Shown here: piece by piece, positions 48,533-60,531 of the stretch
How positions within the stretch are numbered: the first letter of the stretch is position 1
How the letters are laid out: the number at the start of each line of letters is the position of its first letter
Assembly: GCA_030761205.1 (NCBI GenBank)
Contig: JAULJL010000005.1
Span: 4,923,501-4,987,500, forward strand
Direction: 5' to 3'
Length of the DNA: 64,000 nt
Source of the DNA: Fremontodendron californicum
Taxonomy: Eukaryota; Streptophyta; Magnoliopsida; Malvales; Malvaceae
Translations under genes and position numbers: made by a program
The notes under the pieces: generated by a model
Seen by the model: only the letters and a program-made list of their open reading frames with translations
Databases searched by the model: none
What the model was told of the DNA's origin: nothing

Positions 48533-48897
48533 GTTTAGGCTCACAGACGAGTTAAAGTAAAAAGATAATTAAATGGGAAGATAGATAATAAAGCTTGATT
48601 CTCTCAACAAAAAAAAAAAAAAAGAGTCATGGCCTCACGGGCTCTTTGGGAGATGGGAAAATTATATTCCTCCTGACTCCTGAGTCGTCACCTGAGAATA
48701 TATAAAGCACAGAAAGAAGAAAGGAAAGTGGCGGGCTTAGAAAAACAAAGAAGCTTGATTCAAAGCAAGCGAATTTTATTTCATTTTCAGAGTTGAAACA
48801 GTGAGTAGAATAATATTGTTCTCCTCTTGTACTCACACGGTCAGCAGTTTTCTCTTTATTCAGTCATTCTCTCAAACACTTTCTATACAATCTAGAT

Positions 48898-50548
48898 ATG
48901 TGGGGAATCAGGTTTACAAGATCAAAGCTTTATGCTTTTTCAGTTTTTGTAAATACCCATTTAAAACCAACCAAGTATCAAAATCCCATCTTTGGAACAG
49001 TTGGAACAACAACAAGAACAATATCTATCACCAACCCTTTGAATTTTTGCTTCCCATTTCAGTTATCTTCTTTTTGTAGTTCAAATATTGATTGCCCAAG
49101 TGAACCAAAGGTTGAAAGTTGAAACTTTTGATGAAAATAGTGATAATGATGAAGGTGAAGGTGAAGATAGTGATGATTTTGATGACAATGGTGTAAATGG
49201 ATTGAGTTTAAGCAGTGAGCGTGTTATTCAGGATGTGAGTAATTATGTTGAAATGAAGAATAAGCTTGAGCCATGTGGTGTAAGGGTTCCCTCTGAGTTG
49301 GCGGTGGAGGTTCTTTATCGGGTTCGAAATGATTGGGAAGTGGCGTTTACATTCTTTTTTATGGGCTGTGAAACAGCCGGATTATGCTCATTCATTGCGT
49401 GAATATCATTCAATGATTTCTATTCTAGGGAAGATGAGGAAGTTTGATACTGCATGGGCATTGATTGATGAAATGAGAGGAGAGCTAGAAGGCCCTTGTT
49501 TTGTGACACCACAGATTCTCTTGATTATGATAAGGGGTTACTGTGCTGTGCATGATGTGGGGGAGAGCTATAAATACGTTTTATGTGTATAAAAAGTTTA
49601 AATTTGATGTGGGAATTGAGGAGTTTCAGACTCTGTTGTCTGCCCTTTGTCGATACAAAAATGTGCAGGATGCTGAGCATCTGATGTTTTGTAACAAGGA
49701 TGCCTTCCCGTTTAATACCAAGAGTTTTAATATTATACTGAACGGATGGTGTAATATGATTGGTAGTCCACGTGAGGCAGAGAGGGTTTGGAAGGAGATG
49801 AGCAAGAGAGGTGTTCGACATGATGTTGTTTCATATGCAAGTGTCATGTCCTGATACTCAAAAGCCTGTAATCTTTAATAAGGTACTTAAGCTTTTCAGC
49901 CAGATGAAACTAATGGGGATTGAACCAGATAGGAAGGTTTACAATGCTATAATCCATTCTCTTGCAAAGGATAGGCATGTAAAAGAAGCTATCAATGTTC
50001 TGAAAACTATGGAAGAAAAGGGTATTGCTCCAACTGTTGTTACTTATAATTCACTGATGAAGCCTCTATGCAAAGCCCTGAAGATAGATGAGGCTAGGCA
50101 AGTCTTTGACGAGATGTTGCTGAGGGACCTCTCACCTACAATTCCGACCTACCATGCTTTCTTTCGTATTCTATGAAATGGGGAAGAAGTGTTTGAGCTC
50201 TTGGAGAAGATGAGAAAGATGGGCTGCCAACCAACCAATGATACCTATATCATGCTGATAAGAAAGTTTAGTCAATGGTGCCAGTTTGATAATGTCTTCA
50301 AGTTGTGGAATGAGATGACTGAAAAAGGGGTTGGTCATGATCGTAGCTCATATATTGTGTTGATTTGTGGGTTATTTTTAAATGGAAAGCTGGATGAAGC
50401 ATAAAAATATTATATGGAGATGAAGGAAAAGCAGTTATTGCCGGAACCAAAGATAGAAGAGATGCTTAAAGCTTGGGTTTCTGGTAAGCAATTTACAGAG
50501 CAAAAAATGGCTGATCTGAAGAATAATCAATTGCTAGATAATAAGTAG
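48898..50548 (+). pseudogene. Pentatricopeptide repeat (PPR) gene, decayed
   Basis: Starts with a mitochondrial-type presequence (MWGIRFTRSKLYAF, Ser/Thr/Arg-rich). An acidic stretch and then P-type PPR motifs follow in three frames: FDTAWALIDEMRG, NTKSFNIILNGWCN, PDRKVYNAIIHSLAKDRHVK, TVVTYNSLMKPLCKA, TNDTYIMLIRKF. Frame changes fall near 49115, in the T-run near 49355, at the G-run near 49560, and near 49850 where part of a repeat is missing. Stops interrupt at 50174-50176 and 50402-50404, and the last frame ends at 50548. At least six lesions make a functional product very unlikely. P-class PPR proteins bind organelle RNA; the ancestral target cannot be inferred. No intron is needed, as is typical of the family. 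Confidence 0.88.
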
Positions 50549-52036
50549 GACAACCAGATCAGAGTTGAATCGAAGAAATTTGATCTTGAGAAAGATTTTC
50601 TCAAGCAACCTGAAACCAGAAGAGTTGTCAGAGAAAGAGGGTTTTCATTTTGGGAGCAATAGATCTGCATGATACCATAAAATTCCACAGTATGTGCTTT
50701 GTGTATGGGAGTCTAGGCTTCAACCCTGAGATCCCTTTGGATACCATCCAGTGCATGACATTCTCCATCACCAATGATCATACAGGATGCCTCATTGCTT
50801 TGCAACTATTTGATAATACTGTCTAATATTTTGGTTGAGAACATTCTTTTTGAATCATGAATAACCGACTCTAAACATGCATTGGCTTCAAATTAATTGG
50901 GTGTTACCCCATGAATGGCATCTGTACATATACACGAAATGAACATGATTTTCTTTTGTGGATGGTAAGATGTTATTGTGCTGCTCATCACAACTGTTTA
51001 TGGATCTAAAACCGTACTTGGCCTGATTTGAACTATGATTTTTCATGTAGCTAACACACAACCTGTGGTACTTAGTCTTATGGGCATAGAGCAAGAGGGC
51101 TAGCAAAACTATTGCTCCTGGCAAAAGAAGAAATGGATACTGTTGGCTAGATATCTATAGCTCTACTTTTGCAATATTTTAGCCATGAGTACCAAGTTTC
51201 TGGATTGTTTGCAGTTCCTTTGTTGTGAGTTCATCACAGTCATGCTGGCCATACTGCTCCTAGTAGTACAACTTTCTGTAAGACATTCTTGGCACTAACT
51301 TTTAGTTGCATTTACATATTTTATGTTTGATGGTATACCATGAGACAAGCAATTAAACCTTGTTACCTTTGTGTCATTTTATTTGGCCTTGAAAGAAAAG
51401 ATTTCAGAAAGCATTGGAGATGTGGCAATTAGAATTGCTTAGAAACCCTATAATGAAAGGTGTGAGCTTTTTAACTTGGAATTATGAATCAGTGTGAATG
51501 ATCTCCAGAACTTGTGAAATTATTTATACTAAATATTGCACATAGTAGCCACTCTTCAGGATCTATGAGATGTCTATTATACATAGTTCAGTATCTCTGT
51601 AATATCTTTGGATCAACAAAATTTCAGATTTATCCGAGGGAAAAAGGGAATATAGATGAGGAAACCTTTTTCAAGATGTGCTATTAGGTTTTCAAGATGC
51701 TATATGGCCAATCACTCTAAGATCCATTTTATAAGTGCCTTAGCAGTCGTTATGGGAACATGTGGAAATATTCATAAAATAAGTTTGTTTCTACAAGACC
51801 TGGCTGAAACTAATGAAACAGTGATTCTACGTTAGCTAATAGCTCTCGTATTAAGAGTTAGATATATGGTTGTGTTTGTCTACATTGCATCCTTACTTTA
51901 CCAACCAGTAGTGAGCCTTGATGGCAATTCTACCATTTGTGAATCCACTGGTGGTATGTGAAAATTAAGATGATATGTAAAAGGAAATTATCATGTGGCA
52001 AATTATGAATTGTAGTGATATTTTACTAACATAAAT
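50549..52036. other. Intergenic between the PPR pseudogene and a MITE
   Basis: Former 3' flank of the PPR gene. No exon, RNA gene or repeat is recognised. Confidence 0.5.
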
Positions 52037-52221
52037 GGGTTTTGCTAACGAGTGCCGTAAAAGCATTCTTTAAGGTTAGTTAATATACTATTTATAGTAA
52101 TAACATTGTATTAAATGCACTAGTTGATACATTTTTTTATCATTTCCAATGCATTAGATGAAGATATTACTATATATAGTAACATTAAAAGAGTCCCTTA
52201 AGGCACTCGTTAGCAAAATCC
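52037..52221. mobile_element. MULE-like MITE with perfect 9-bp duplication
   Basis: 185 bases with inverted ends GGGTTTTGCTAACGAGTGCC and (complement) GGATTTTGCTAACGAGTGCC, which differ at one base, plus further inverted symmetry towards the centre (CATTAGATGAAG/CATTTTTTTATC zone). The flanks aacataaat (52028-52036) and aacataaat (52222-52230) are identical. A 9-bp duplication and G-starting ends fit the Mutator superfamily. Non-coding. Confidence 0.88.
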
Positions 52222-52524
52222 AACATAAATTACCATCTTCCAACAATACTCTCTCTTGATTTGGGACCTCAATTCTCATCTTGTGTTTCTAGAATTATAT
52301 TGAATATTTAAAGATAACCTTTAAAAAGTCCTTGGTATCGATGTTGTAGGAATAGGACGTAGGAATAGATACTTTAAGGAGATGTGCCGACCGCGATGAA
52401 CAGTTAAAAAGATACTACAACATTTTGTATTGCCTGATTGACTTCTTGGTGGTTCTTGGTTTCTTTTTTGAATAAAATGTCTTCGTCTCTTGCTAAATTT
52501 GTAAACATTGAGCACCGATCTTTA

Positions 52525-52967
52525 TGTCACAGAATGTATGACGTGAGAATGAAATTGAGTTCAGAAAGAGAGAAAGAAATAGAGAAAGAGAGAATTAAGA
52601 AGAAATGTAGATATTTTCATTGATAACTTTTCTGATACAATGACAGTACTCTATATAGTACTACATTCTTCTATAAAATTTGTTGTAACAGAATCAAAAT
52701 AACAATATGACAGTTGTATATTTTAAAATGCTAAATTCCTCTTGCCCACAGCTGTAACCGTTGCACCATTTTATTCTCATACTCTTTTAGCTGTTAGCTT
52801 CTATTTGAGTCAGCTCCAAAGCTTAACCCTCGAGCTCAGCTGTTAGCTTGCCCAATTCTTTAATCCTTAGCTGGTTTAGTCGATCATCAGCTGTCAACTC
52901 CAGCTCCTCTGTTTCTTTCTTGCTGTCACCAAGCAGCTGCTTCTCTTCTACTGCTATATTCATGACA
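52525..52967 (-). repeat. 3' LTR of the Gypsy element
   Basis: 443 bases, TGTCACAGAA on the left and TTCATGACA on the right, so both strands have TG...CA ends. The minus strand next to it (52968-52980) reads GATGAGAGGGTAT, the likely polypurine tract. Confidence 0.93.
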
Positions 52968-52975
52968 ATACCCTC

Positions 52976-55900
52976 TCATCCAGAGGATCCTTGTCCCCAA
53001 GGATCAAACGATGGAAACTGTGAGTTAAGAACAGTGTAGTCCTGCCAGGTTGCATTCTCAGGACCAAGGTTTGACCATACCACTAAAAGCTGGGTGACTG
53101 CAGTATTCTTCTTCTTCACGATCCTTTTATCCATGACAGCAGCAGGATATACCAAAGGCTGCCCATCCTCCCCTATTACTGGTGGAGCTATACTAGGCAC
53201 CACTTTAGGTCCAATCTTCTTTTTCAACAAACTCACATGGAACACAAGATGAACATTTGAAACTTCTGGCAAGTGCAAGTGATAAGCCACTGGTCCAACC
53301 CGAGCCAAAACAGTATAAGGGCCATAAAATCTAGAAGAGAGCTTCAAATTTTTTCGAAGAGCTAAGGACGTTTGCTTATAAGGTTGAAGTTTTAAATAAA
53401 CCTCATCTCCAACTTCAAATTGCCTTTCACTCCATTTCTTATCAGCATAAAACTTCATTATTTGCTGAGCCTTAATAAGCTGATCAACCAGTAACTTGCT
53501 AACTTGTTCCCTGTCCTTGAGCACATCTTCAACAGTTCCCACCCTAGCATTGGAACTAGCATCCCAGGTGAACCCCGATGGTTGATGTCCATACAATGCC
53601 TGAAAAGGGGTCATTCCAATAGCAGTGTGATGACTGGTGTTATACCACCACTGTGCTAAGGGCAGCCATTGGACCCAAGTCCTAGGCCTTAAGGAACACA
53701 TGCACCTTAAGTACTGTTCTAGGCATTGATTCAGTCTTTCAGACTGACCATCAGTCTCAGGATGATATGCTGTACTAAACTGAGCCGTAGTGCCTAGTAG
53801 TTTCATCAACTCCTGCTAACACAAACTGGTAAAGATCTTGTCTCTATCAGAAATAGCAATCCTTGGAGTCCCATGTAATTTATGAACATGATCCAAATAC
53901 AACTTAGCTACCTCCATAGTTGTGAAAGGATGAGAAAGAGCCAGGAAGTGAGCAAACTTAGTGAACTTATCTATGATCACCAAAATACAATTGAACTTTT
54001 GAGATAAGGGAAGTCCCTCAATAAAGTCCATTGTAATGACATCCCATGCTTGACCAGGAATAGGAATAGGTTGTAATAACCCCGGATATGCCACATGCTC
54101 TCCTTTGTTTCTCTGGCAAACTTCACATTGTTGTATGTAATTCTGAACTTGCAACATCATCTTGGGCCAATAGAAATAAGACTTAAGTCGATAATATGTA
54201 GCTTGAACCCCGAAATGCCCCTGAACTTGCAACATCATCTTGGGCCAATAGAAATAAGACTTAAGTCGATAATATGTAGCTTGAACCCCGAAATGCCCCC
54301 TTGGGGTGAATCATGTAGTGTCTGTAAAACTTTCTCTCTCAGTTGGCCCTTGCTGCCTAAATAAACCCTTCCTTTATACCTCAATATACCATTAGTGAAA
54401 GATTATTGAGGAAAGCTTTTAGGGTCAATAGCTAAGCTAGCTATCCTCTCTTCAACAATTTTATCCTCCAAGTAACTCTGCTCCACTTTTGATACCCACT
54501 GAGGAATGATAGTAGTCGAATGCAAGACTGACAGGTGTGCCTCTCCCTCATACTGTCGTGACAAAGCATCCGCTGCTTTATTCAATTTTCCCTTCCTGTA
54601 TTGGATGGTATAATCCAAACCCAACAATTTGGTGAGGCCTCGCTTTTGTATGGCAGTGGTCAGTTTTTGTTCTAGCAGGTACTTCAAGGACTCATGATCA
54701 GTCTTGATGGTGAAAGGCCCTCCTTCCAGGTAATGTCTCCATTTAGTGACTGCAATTAAGATTGCCAAATACTCCTTCTCATAAATGGATAAATCCTTGT
54801 GCCTAGGACCCAAGGCTTTGCTTAAATAAGCAATTGGTCTTCCATCTTGAGACAATACAACCCCTACCCCATTACTGCTAGCATCAGTTTCTAAACAAAA
54901 TGGTTTAGAAAAATTTGGTAATGCCAAAACTGGGGCCTTAGTCATAGCTTCCTTCAATCTGTTAAAAGCTAACACAGCTTCTGGTGACCAGATGAACCCA
55001 TTCTTTTTCAACATGTCTGTCAATGGTTTGCTGATGAGACCATAATGTCGAATGAACTTTCTATAGTAACCAGTCAACCCCATAAAGCCTCTCAAAGATT
55101 TTAGAGATTTAGGTTGCTGCCACTGCACCATTGCTTTAATCTTTGAAGGATCAGTAGCTACCCCTATTGCTGAGATAATATAGCCTAGGTACTCAACTTG
55201 CTCTTGGCCAAAGAAACACTTACTTTTCTTTGTATACAATTGACGCAGCCTCAATACTTCCAAGACAGTTGTAAATGTTCAACATGGGTCATTAAACAAG
55301 AGCTATACACAAGAATGTCATCAAAAAAGACTAATACAAACTTCCTTAAATAAGGGGCAAAAATATCATTCATTAAAGACTGAAATGTAGCTGGAGCATT
55401 AGTGAGTCCAAAGGGCATTACCTTAAACTCATAATGGCCATGATGAGTCCTAAATGCTATCTTATGAATTTCGTCATCCTTCACCTTTATCTGCCAATAG
55501 CCAGATCTGAGGTCCAATTTTGAAAAATATTGAGCTCCCCTGAGTTCATCCAACAAATCCTCCAGTACTGGTATTGGAAACTTGTTCTTGATGGTTACAG
55601 CATTTAATTGTCTGTAATCAATACACAGTTTCCAACTTCCATCCTTTTTCTTAACCAAGAGGCAAGGTGAAGCAAAAGGGCTTGAGCTAGTTTGTATTAT
55701 GGTTGAGGATAGCATTTCTGAAATTTGTTTTTCTATTTCAGACTTTTGATGGTGTGGAAATCGATATGGTCTGAGATTAACAGGTTGGTGGTCAGGTTTC
55801 AAGGGAATGTTGTGGTCATGGGATCTTCTAGGAGGCAAACCTCTTGGTTCTACAAATACATCTACATATGTAGAAAGCAAGGATATCAGCTGGGAAGGTA

Positions 55901-57713
55901 TTTCCAATTCATGACAGTCACTGCTGATCATATATAATTCTCCCAGGATTTCTGAATCTTTTTCCGCCAACTTCTGTAGTTTGTCTCCTGAAATGAGCTT
56001 AAGGTTAGCTTGATATTGCCCCCCTTGTAATGAAATCTGATGTCTATCTTTCTGAAAAGTCAATGTCATGGCATTGAAGTCAAATAGCAAAGGACTGTAC
56101 CTCTTCATCCAGTCCACCCCAAGCACCATATCACTTCCCCCCATTGGCAACACCCTTAAATCATGGCTAAATTGATGACCCTGCATGATCCAACTCAATT
56201 GTCTGCATTTTGCTGACTGTATAGCTTTTCCCCATTGGCAACTGTAATGGTCAAGGGAACTGTATGCAGTACCTCTGTGCCTTCCTTAGCGCACCTTGGA
56301 GTCACAAAACTGTGTGTACTCCCACTATCCACCAACACACTCAAAGGTTTACCCTTGATACATGCTTTCCCTTGATACACGCTTTGTATTATGGCCTGTG
56401 TTACCAGTTAAAGCATTGATGGAGATTTCCAGACCTTTCTCATTACCCTCCAGTTCTTCCTGTGCCTCTTGGACAATGTCAAGGCATTCTTCCTTAGCCT
56501 TTGGTTCCTCTATGGAGACCTCTCCCACTGTCAGTGAATTCAGTTGTTTGGGTTTACACACATGGCCAGAATGGAACTTCTCACCACACTTGAAACACAA
56601 GTTCTGTAATCTCCTTTGATCCAACAGAGATTGTTTGTTGACCATTGGTGAAGTATGGAAAGGGCTTCTCTGGTACGGGGTTGGGTTATAAGGTGTATAG
56701 GAAGGTTTTTGGTAAGGTGGGTTATTGCTGAACACAGCAGGTTTGTTAGGTGGTTTGTGTCTTTTGGATTCAAAGTCCAAGGATAATTCATGCAACTTTG
56801 CTTGCCTAAAGGCAGTAGCTAATGTCAGAGGTTCATTTGCCTTGACTCAAGGTTTCAAATCCTCTTTTAGTCCACTTATAAAGCTGGAAACGAAATAGTT
56901 CTCTAACAAATAGGGATTATATTGAAGCATATAAGGTCGAAGTTCTTCAAACCTTTCTTGGTATTCTTCCACAGTAGCTTTCTGAGACAGTTTGTTGAAT
57001 TCTTCTATCACATCTGAACAGGATTTGTCACTGAACCTTTGGCATAAATCACCAACAAATTCTTGCCAAGTCACAAAATTCTTCTGCATAATATATCCGT
57101 CGAACCAGATATCAGCCTTGCCCACCATGTACATCGAAACCAATTCTAACTTCTGGTGCTCAGCAACTGCAAAAATGGTGAAATATTTTTGGCACTTCTT
57201 TACCCATCCTTTGGGATTTGTACCATCAAATGTTGGTAACTCCACCTTAGGTCGAGGTGTAAAAGCATTAAAGCTACTCATTACACCAGAACCCTCAACA
57301 AACTCATGGTGCTTAGCCATAGGCACTCCACCTGGAAGAGGAGGTTGACTACTGTTTTGCTGATTCATGGGTAATATGCCAGGGTCCTTTGGTTTGTAAG
57401 AATATTTGGCATGATCATCAATAACAGTAACCTCGATGGATTTCTTCCCTTCGCGTTGAGCTACATGAACAGGGGTTGTAGTTGGAGCTACTCCTTCCAC
57501 CTCTGAACGCGTGGAACAGTCCCCTTTTTGGATCACCACATCGATCATCTTAGCAATGTAGCTTTGGTTCTCCATGAGTCTGGCTTCGATGTTGTTCTTT
57601 TGCTCTTCCCACCATTTAGGAACAACGGATTCTGCAGCCCTCAGTGACTCTATCTGGTTCTGCATGTTCTGCATCTGCTCCTGGAGTGAATTCAGCCTAG
57701 TGCCTTCTGCCAT
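52976..57713 (-). pseudogene. Gypsy gag-pol polyprotein, several lesions
   Basis: Gag starts at 57713 (MAEGTRLNSLQEQ) with a retrotransposon gag domain (FDGTNPKGWVKKCQKYF) and zinc knuckle CFKCGEKFHSGHVC. Then protease LVDSGSTHSF, reverse transcriptase (WKLCIDYRQLNAVT, SKLDLRSGYWQI, FFDDILVYS), RNase H (FCLETDASSNGVGVVLSQ, DHESLKYL, ADALSR), integrase (CEVCQRNKGEH, MDFIEGLP, YHPETDGQSERLNQ) and a chromodomain-like tail. Interruptions: an in-frame TGA at 56847, frame changes near 56385, 56205, 55265 and 54297, TAA near 54403, and a TGG-to-TAG type stop at 53816. A 78-base tandem duplication lies before the integrase core. It is probably not able to make a full polyprotein. Confidence 0.9.
54143..54298 (-). 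repeat. 78-base tandem duplication in the integrase region
   Basis: Bases 54143-54220 are repeated at 54221-54298. The unit encodes 26 residues (including the YYRLKSYFYWPKMMLQVQ part), so the duplication keeps frame. It doubles a segment just before the HHCC zinc-binding part of integrase. Confidence 0.9.
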
Positions 57714-57758
57714 ATCTCTGTTGTTCTTAGACTTACCCAGTGTAATGGATTCGATGAA

Positions 57759-57770
57759 GCTCTGATACCA
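57759..57770 (-). other. Gypsy primer binding site, initiator Met tRNA
   Basis: The minus strand reads TGGTATCAGAGC three bases inside the 5' LTR. This is the standard plant primer site complementary to the 3' end of initiator methionine tRNA. Confidence 0.88.
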
Positions 57771-57773
57771 ATT

Positions 57774-58217
57774 TGTCACAGAATGTATGACGTGAGAATG
57801 AAATTGAGTTCAGAAAGAGAGAAAGAAATAGAGAAAGAGAGAATTAAGAAGAAATGTAGATATTTTCATTGATAACTTTTCTGATACAATGACAGTACTC
57901 TATATAGTATTACATTCTTCTATAAAATCTGTTGTAACAGAATCAAAATAACAATATGACAGCTGTATATTTTAAAATGCTAAATTCCTCTTGCCCACAG
58001 CTGTAACCGTTGCACCATTTTATTCTCATACTCTTCTTAGCTGTTAGCTTCTATTTGAGTCAGCTCCAAAGCTTAACCCTCCAGCTCAGCTGTCAGCTTG
58101 CCCAATTCTTTAATCCTTAGCTGGTTTAGTCGATCATCAGCTGTCAACTCCAGCTCCTCTGTTTCTTTCTAGCTGTCACCAAGCAGCTGCTTCTCTTCTA
58201 CTGCTATATTCATGACA
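57774..58217 (-). repeat. 5' LTR of the Gypsy element
   Basis: 444 bases, nearly identical to 52525-52967 (six substitutions, one indel by eye). A possible minus-strand TATA is the complement of CTCTATATAGTA near 57899-57910. Confidence 0.93.
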
Positions 58218-58280
58218 CTTTACAAATGTTTTGGCCTGTGATCATTCTTTGATGGTGATTCTGCATCAGAATATTATTTT

Positions 58281-58448
58281 ATACACAACTGGTGGAATTT
58301 TTGAACTCTACAAACGAAATTGGAATATTGCCACATGTCTCATAATTTGATATATTAATTTATTAACTTTTTTAAATATACCCTAATGGGGTACGGGGCA
58401 AACCTTCAATCTCATTGGTGGAGTTTAAAAGCTCCACTGGTGGTGTAT
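58281..58448. mobile_element. MITE with ATACAC ends
   Basis: 168 bases. The left arm ATACACAACTGGTGGAATTT matches the complement of the right arm (ATACACCACCAGTGGAGCTT), and the match continues through TTTGAACTCTAC/TTTAAACTCCAC. It is related to the outer end of the hairpin at 21966. The target duplication is not clear (attatttt left, tgcataat right). Confidence 0.7.
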
Positions 58449-60034
58449 TGCATAATTTTCCTTCTGCATTTTGTTGTCTAGAGACTAATTTGTGCTCTTC
58501 TCATTCCTTTGTTCCTCCTTTGGCTTTGACCTAGCGTTATGTCTGTCATTATGAAGTCTATAATCTCCCAGGCTTTTCCATGTGCCTTACTATGAATCAG
58601 TTTGCTTTCTTCCCTCAACTGCTCACTGCATGGAAGGAAAAAATGATAACAATTGCATCCAATCTCCTCCAGCTCATTTGCATCCCTACTTTTTAATTAG
58701 TTGGTTTAATGGAGAATAATTGATGTTGTTCTGTTAAAATTATATTAAATAACATGTATGTTCTTATGTGTGTATACAAGGATGTATGGATTTACATATT
58801 GAGACAGTAGTCAGTATGCGTATTCTCACACCATTGACAATATTTTTTTACTCAAACTGTATGTATCACAGTCTCTTTCAGATTGCCATTTTATTGTCAT
58901 CCCGTTCATACTCATGTTTGCTCCTTCACCAAATTCTTAATTCACCCGCTTGCATTTGATAGGTGTGTTATTTCTTGACAATAAACATTCTTATACTGTT
59001 AATAGCCACTATTAGTTTGAAAGGTCTTCCATCCAGCAAGGCACGATGTAATGAAACTGATTAGTCAAGCTTAATACTGTTTAATACGTCATATATGCTT
59101 TGCTCTAGTCTAAGCTGAGCAACCCAACTTCTGTTATGGGGAGAATTTCCTAGAAATCTGGTCTGACAATTGATAGATTAAAAGTATGGATGTTGAGGTT
59201 TGATTTACAATCAAGATCTCAAGTTAGCAGCCTGTTGAGATCAAGTTGATCTAATAATCACTAGCTTTTAGTTTGTATTGCTGTTGAGCTTGGTAGTGAA
59301 ATTAAATGCTCATCAAAGCTACTTTGACATCTTGTAGCTTCATCAATGGCAGAGTTAAAGTAAATTTTTCTTTTTCTATTTTTCTTTATCTTCTTAATTC
59401 CAATATCACATAAATTTAACTCGTGAATGTGAACAGGAGTGAGGATGAAACAGCCTTCCATGGTGCAAGGAAAATGGAAAATTGAGAATGAAAAGTTGAA
59501 GAAGAAAACTCTAGATTTGATTCTTTTTTAACATTTAACACATTGAAAACACAAAGCATCTCTTCTGGTGAGGTACTTATGGCTGAGAAAGAGTAGATGA
59601 TGGTCTGTGAGTTCTTGACTTTAGATTTAGTTCCAAGTTAGGCCTAACTCACTATTAGGTGCGGTGCCTCAGATGGGAAAAGCTGGTTTTTTAGCCTATA
59701 GATTAGGTGAACTACACGTGGAAAACTACAAGGGGTCATTTTCATAACTTTTCCACACTTGGAACTTAGCTAGCTGATGCGTATTCTTACATGCCACTCA
59801 TGCCTTTGACTAGTCTTAACTTGTATGTTTGTATGATTAACCCATTCTCAGTCAAATATCCCTAACAATTTTGATGTAATGACTGATTGCACGATCATCT
59901 GGGGTAGGATTTAAAGCTACCCTGGGCCTATGATAAGCTAAGGATGAAGTTTGAAAAGGAGGAGATAAACCTTGTGATTTGCTCATCTTTTTTTCTACCA
60001 TTTAATTAGTCTTAACTTTTTCTTTTCTTTACAG
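58449..60034. other. Intergenic or intronic, right of the Gypsy element
   Basis: AT-rich with no recognised gene. A segment after an AACAG acceptor-like site at about 59436 reads SEDETAFHGARKMEN then stop, which could be an exon remnant, but nothing supports it further. Confidence 0.4.
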
Positions 60035-60347
60035 GAAAAATCAAAAGTCAAGGTTCTCACAACTAAGTAAAGAGATGTTTTTTGACCGTATTTATCAGCA
60101 ATCAAGGAAGGTATAACACCTTTGGTTTTCTCATATTGGCTTGCCTTTGAGGTTTTCCACTTTTTCTTTGATGTCTATCTGCAAGCTGATAAAATGGAAA
60201 CTTTAAAGAAAATCATTGGCTACCTAATCAAAGGATGATATATATTAATATATTATTTGACATTTTGACATGTGAGTATTTGAATTTCAGCTGAACAAGT
60301 TACCTAGTACATGGAAAGTAAAGGAGGTTGAGGGCAAGAAAGCTTGA
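60035..60347 (+). CDS. Possible last two exons of an unidentified gene
   Basis: Segment 60035-60110 has a T-rich tract and TTTACAG acceptor before it and AAG/GTATAA after it, and reads KNQKSRFSQLSKEMFFDRIY... in one frame. Segment 60291-60347 follows a TTTCAG acceptor and continues in phase with LNKLPSTWKVKEVEGKKA and a TGA. Both splice motifs and phase agree, and the peptide is basic with no low-complexity bias. The family is not recognised and no upstream exons were found; they could lie left of the Gypsy insertion or be lost. Confidence 0.35.
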
Positions 60348-60531
60348 AATCCCATTCCCAGGTACTTTTGTTTTTCATCATAGATGACATAAGATTCAAA
60401 GCATGAATACTTTTCTATGCATGAGAACAAACTGAACCTAAAGCTCATAACCCAAAACAAAAGCATCTTTGAAAGATAAATATCATGAGTATCAAAAATT
60501 TTTGTGGATAATCATAAACTTAACTTTTTCT

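Larger units (their letters stand above)
52525..58217 (-). mobile_element. Ty3/Gypsy LTR retrotransposon (chromovirus-like)
   Basis: A 5.69-kb element reads right to left: 5' LTR 57774-58217, primer site 57759-57770, gag-pol 57713-52976, purine tract, 3' LTR 52525-52967. The target duplication cttta (52520-52524, 58218-58222) is perfect. Order gag, protease, reverse transcriptase, RNase H, integrase is Gypsy-type. The integrase C-terminus ends in a chromodomain-like segment (YPAAVMDKRI, LVVWSNLGPENATWQD), which suggests a chromovirus. The LTRs differ by six substitutions and one indel in about 443 bases. Coding is interrupted at several places. Confidence 0.95.

Noticed and set aside
53816..53818. 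Programmed readthrough stop in the Gypsy integrase
   Set aside because: The stop stands where integrases of this kind usually have Trp (TGG to TAG fits a single change), and other frames are also broken, so simple mutation is more likely.
52525..58217. Idea that the Gypsy element was already broken when it inserted and moved with helper proteins
   Set aside because: Six substitutions and one indel in about 443 LTR bases predict roughly thirty substitutions and several indels in the 4.8-kb body, enough to explain the observed stops and frameshifts by decay after insertion.
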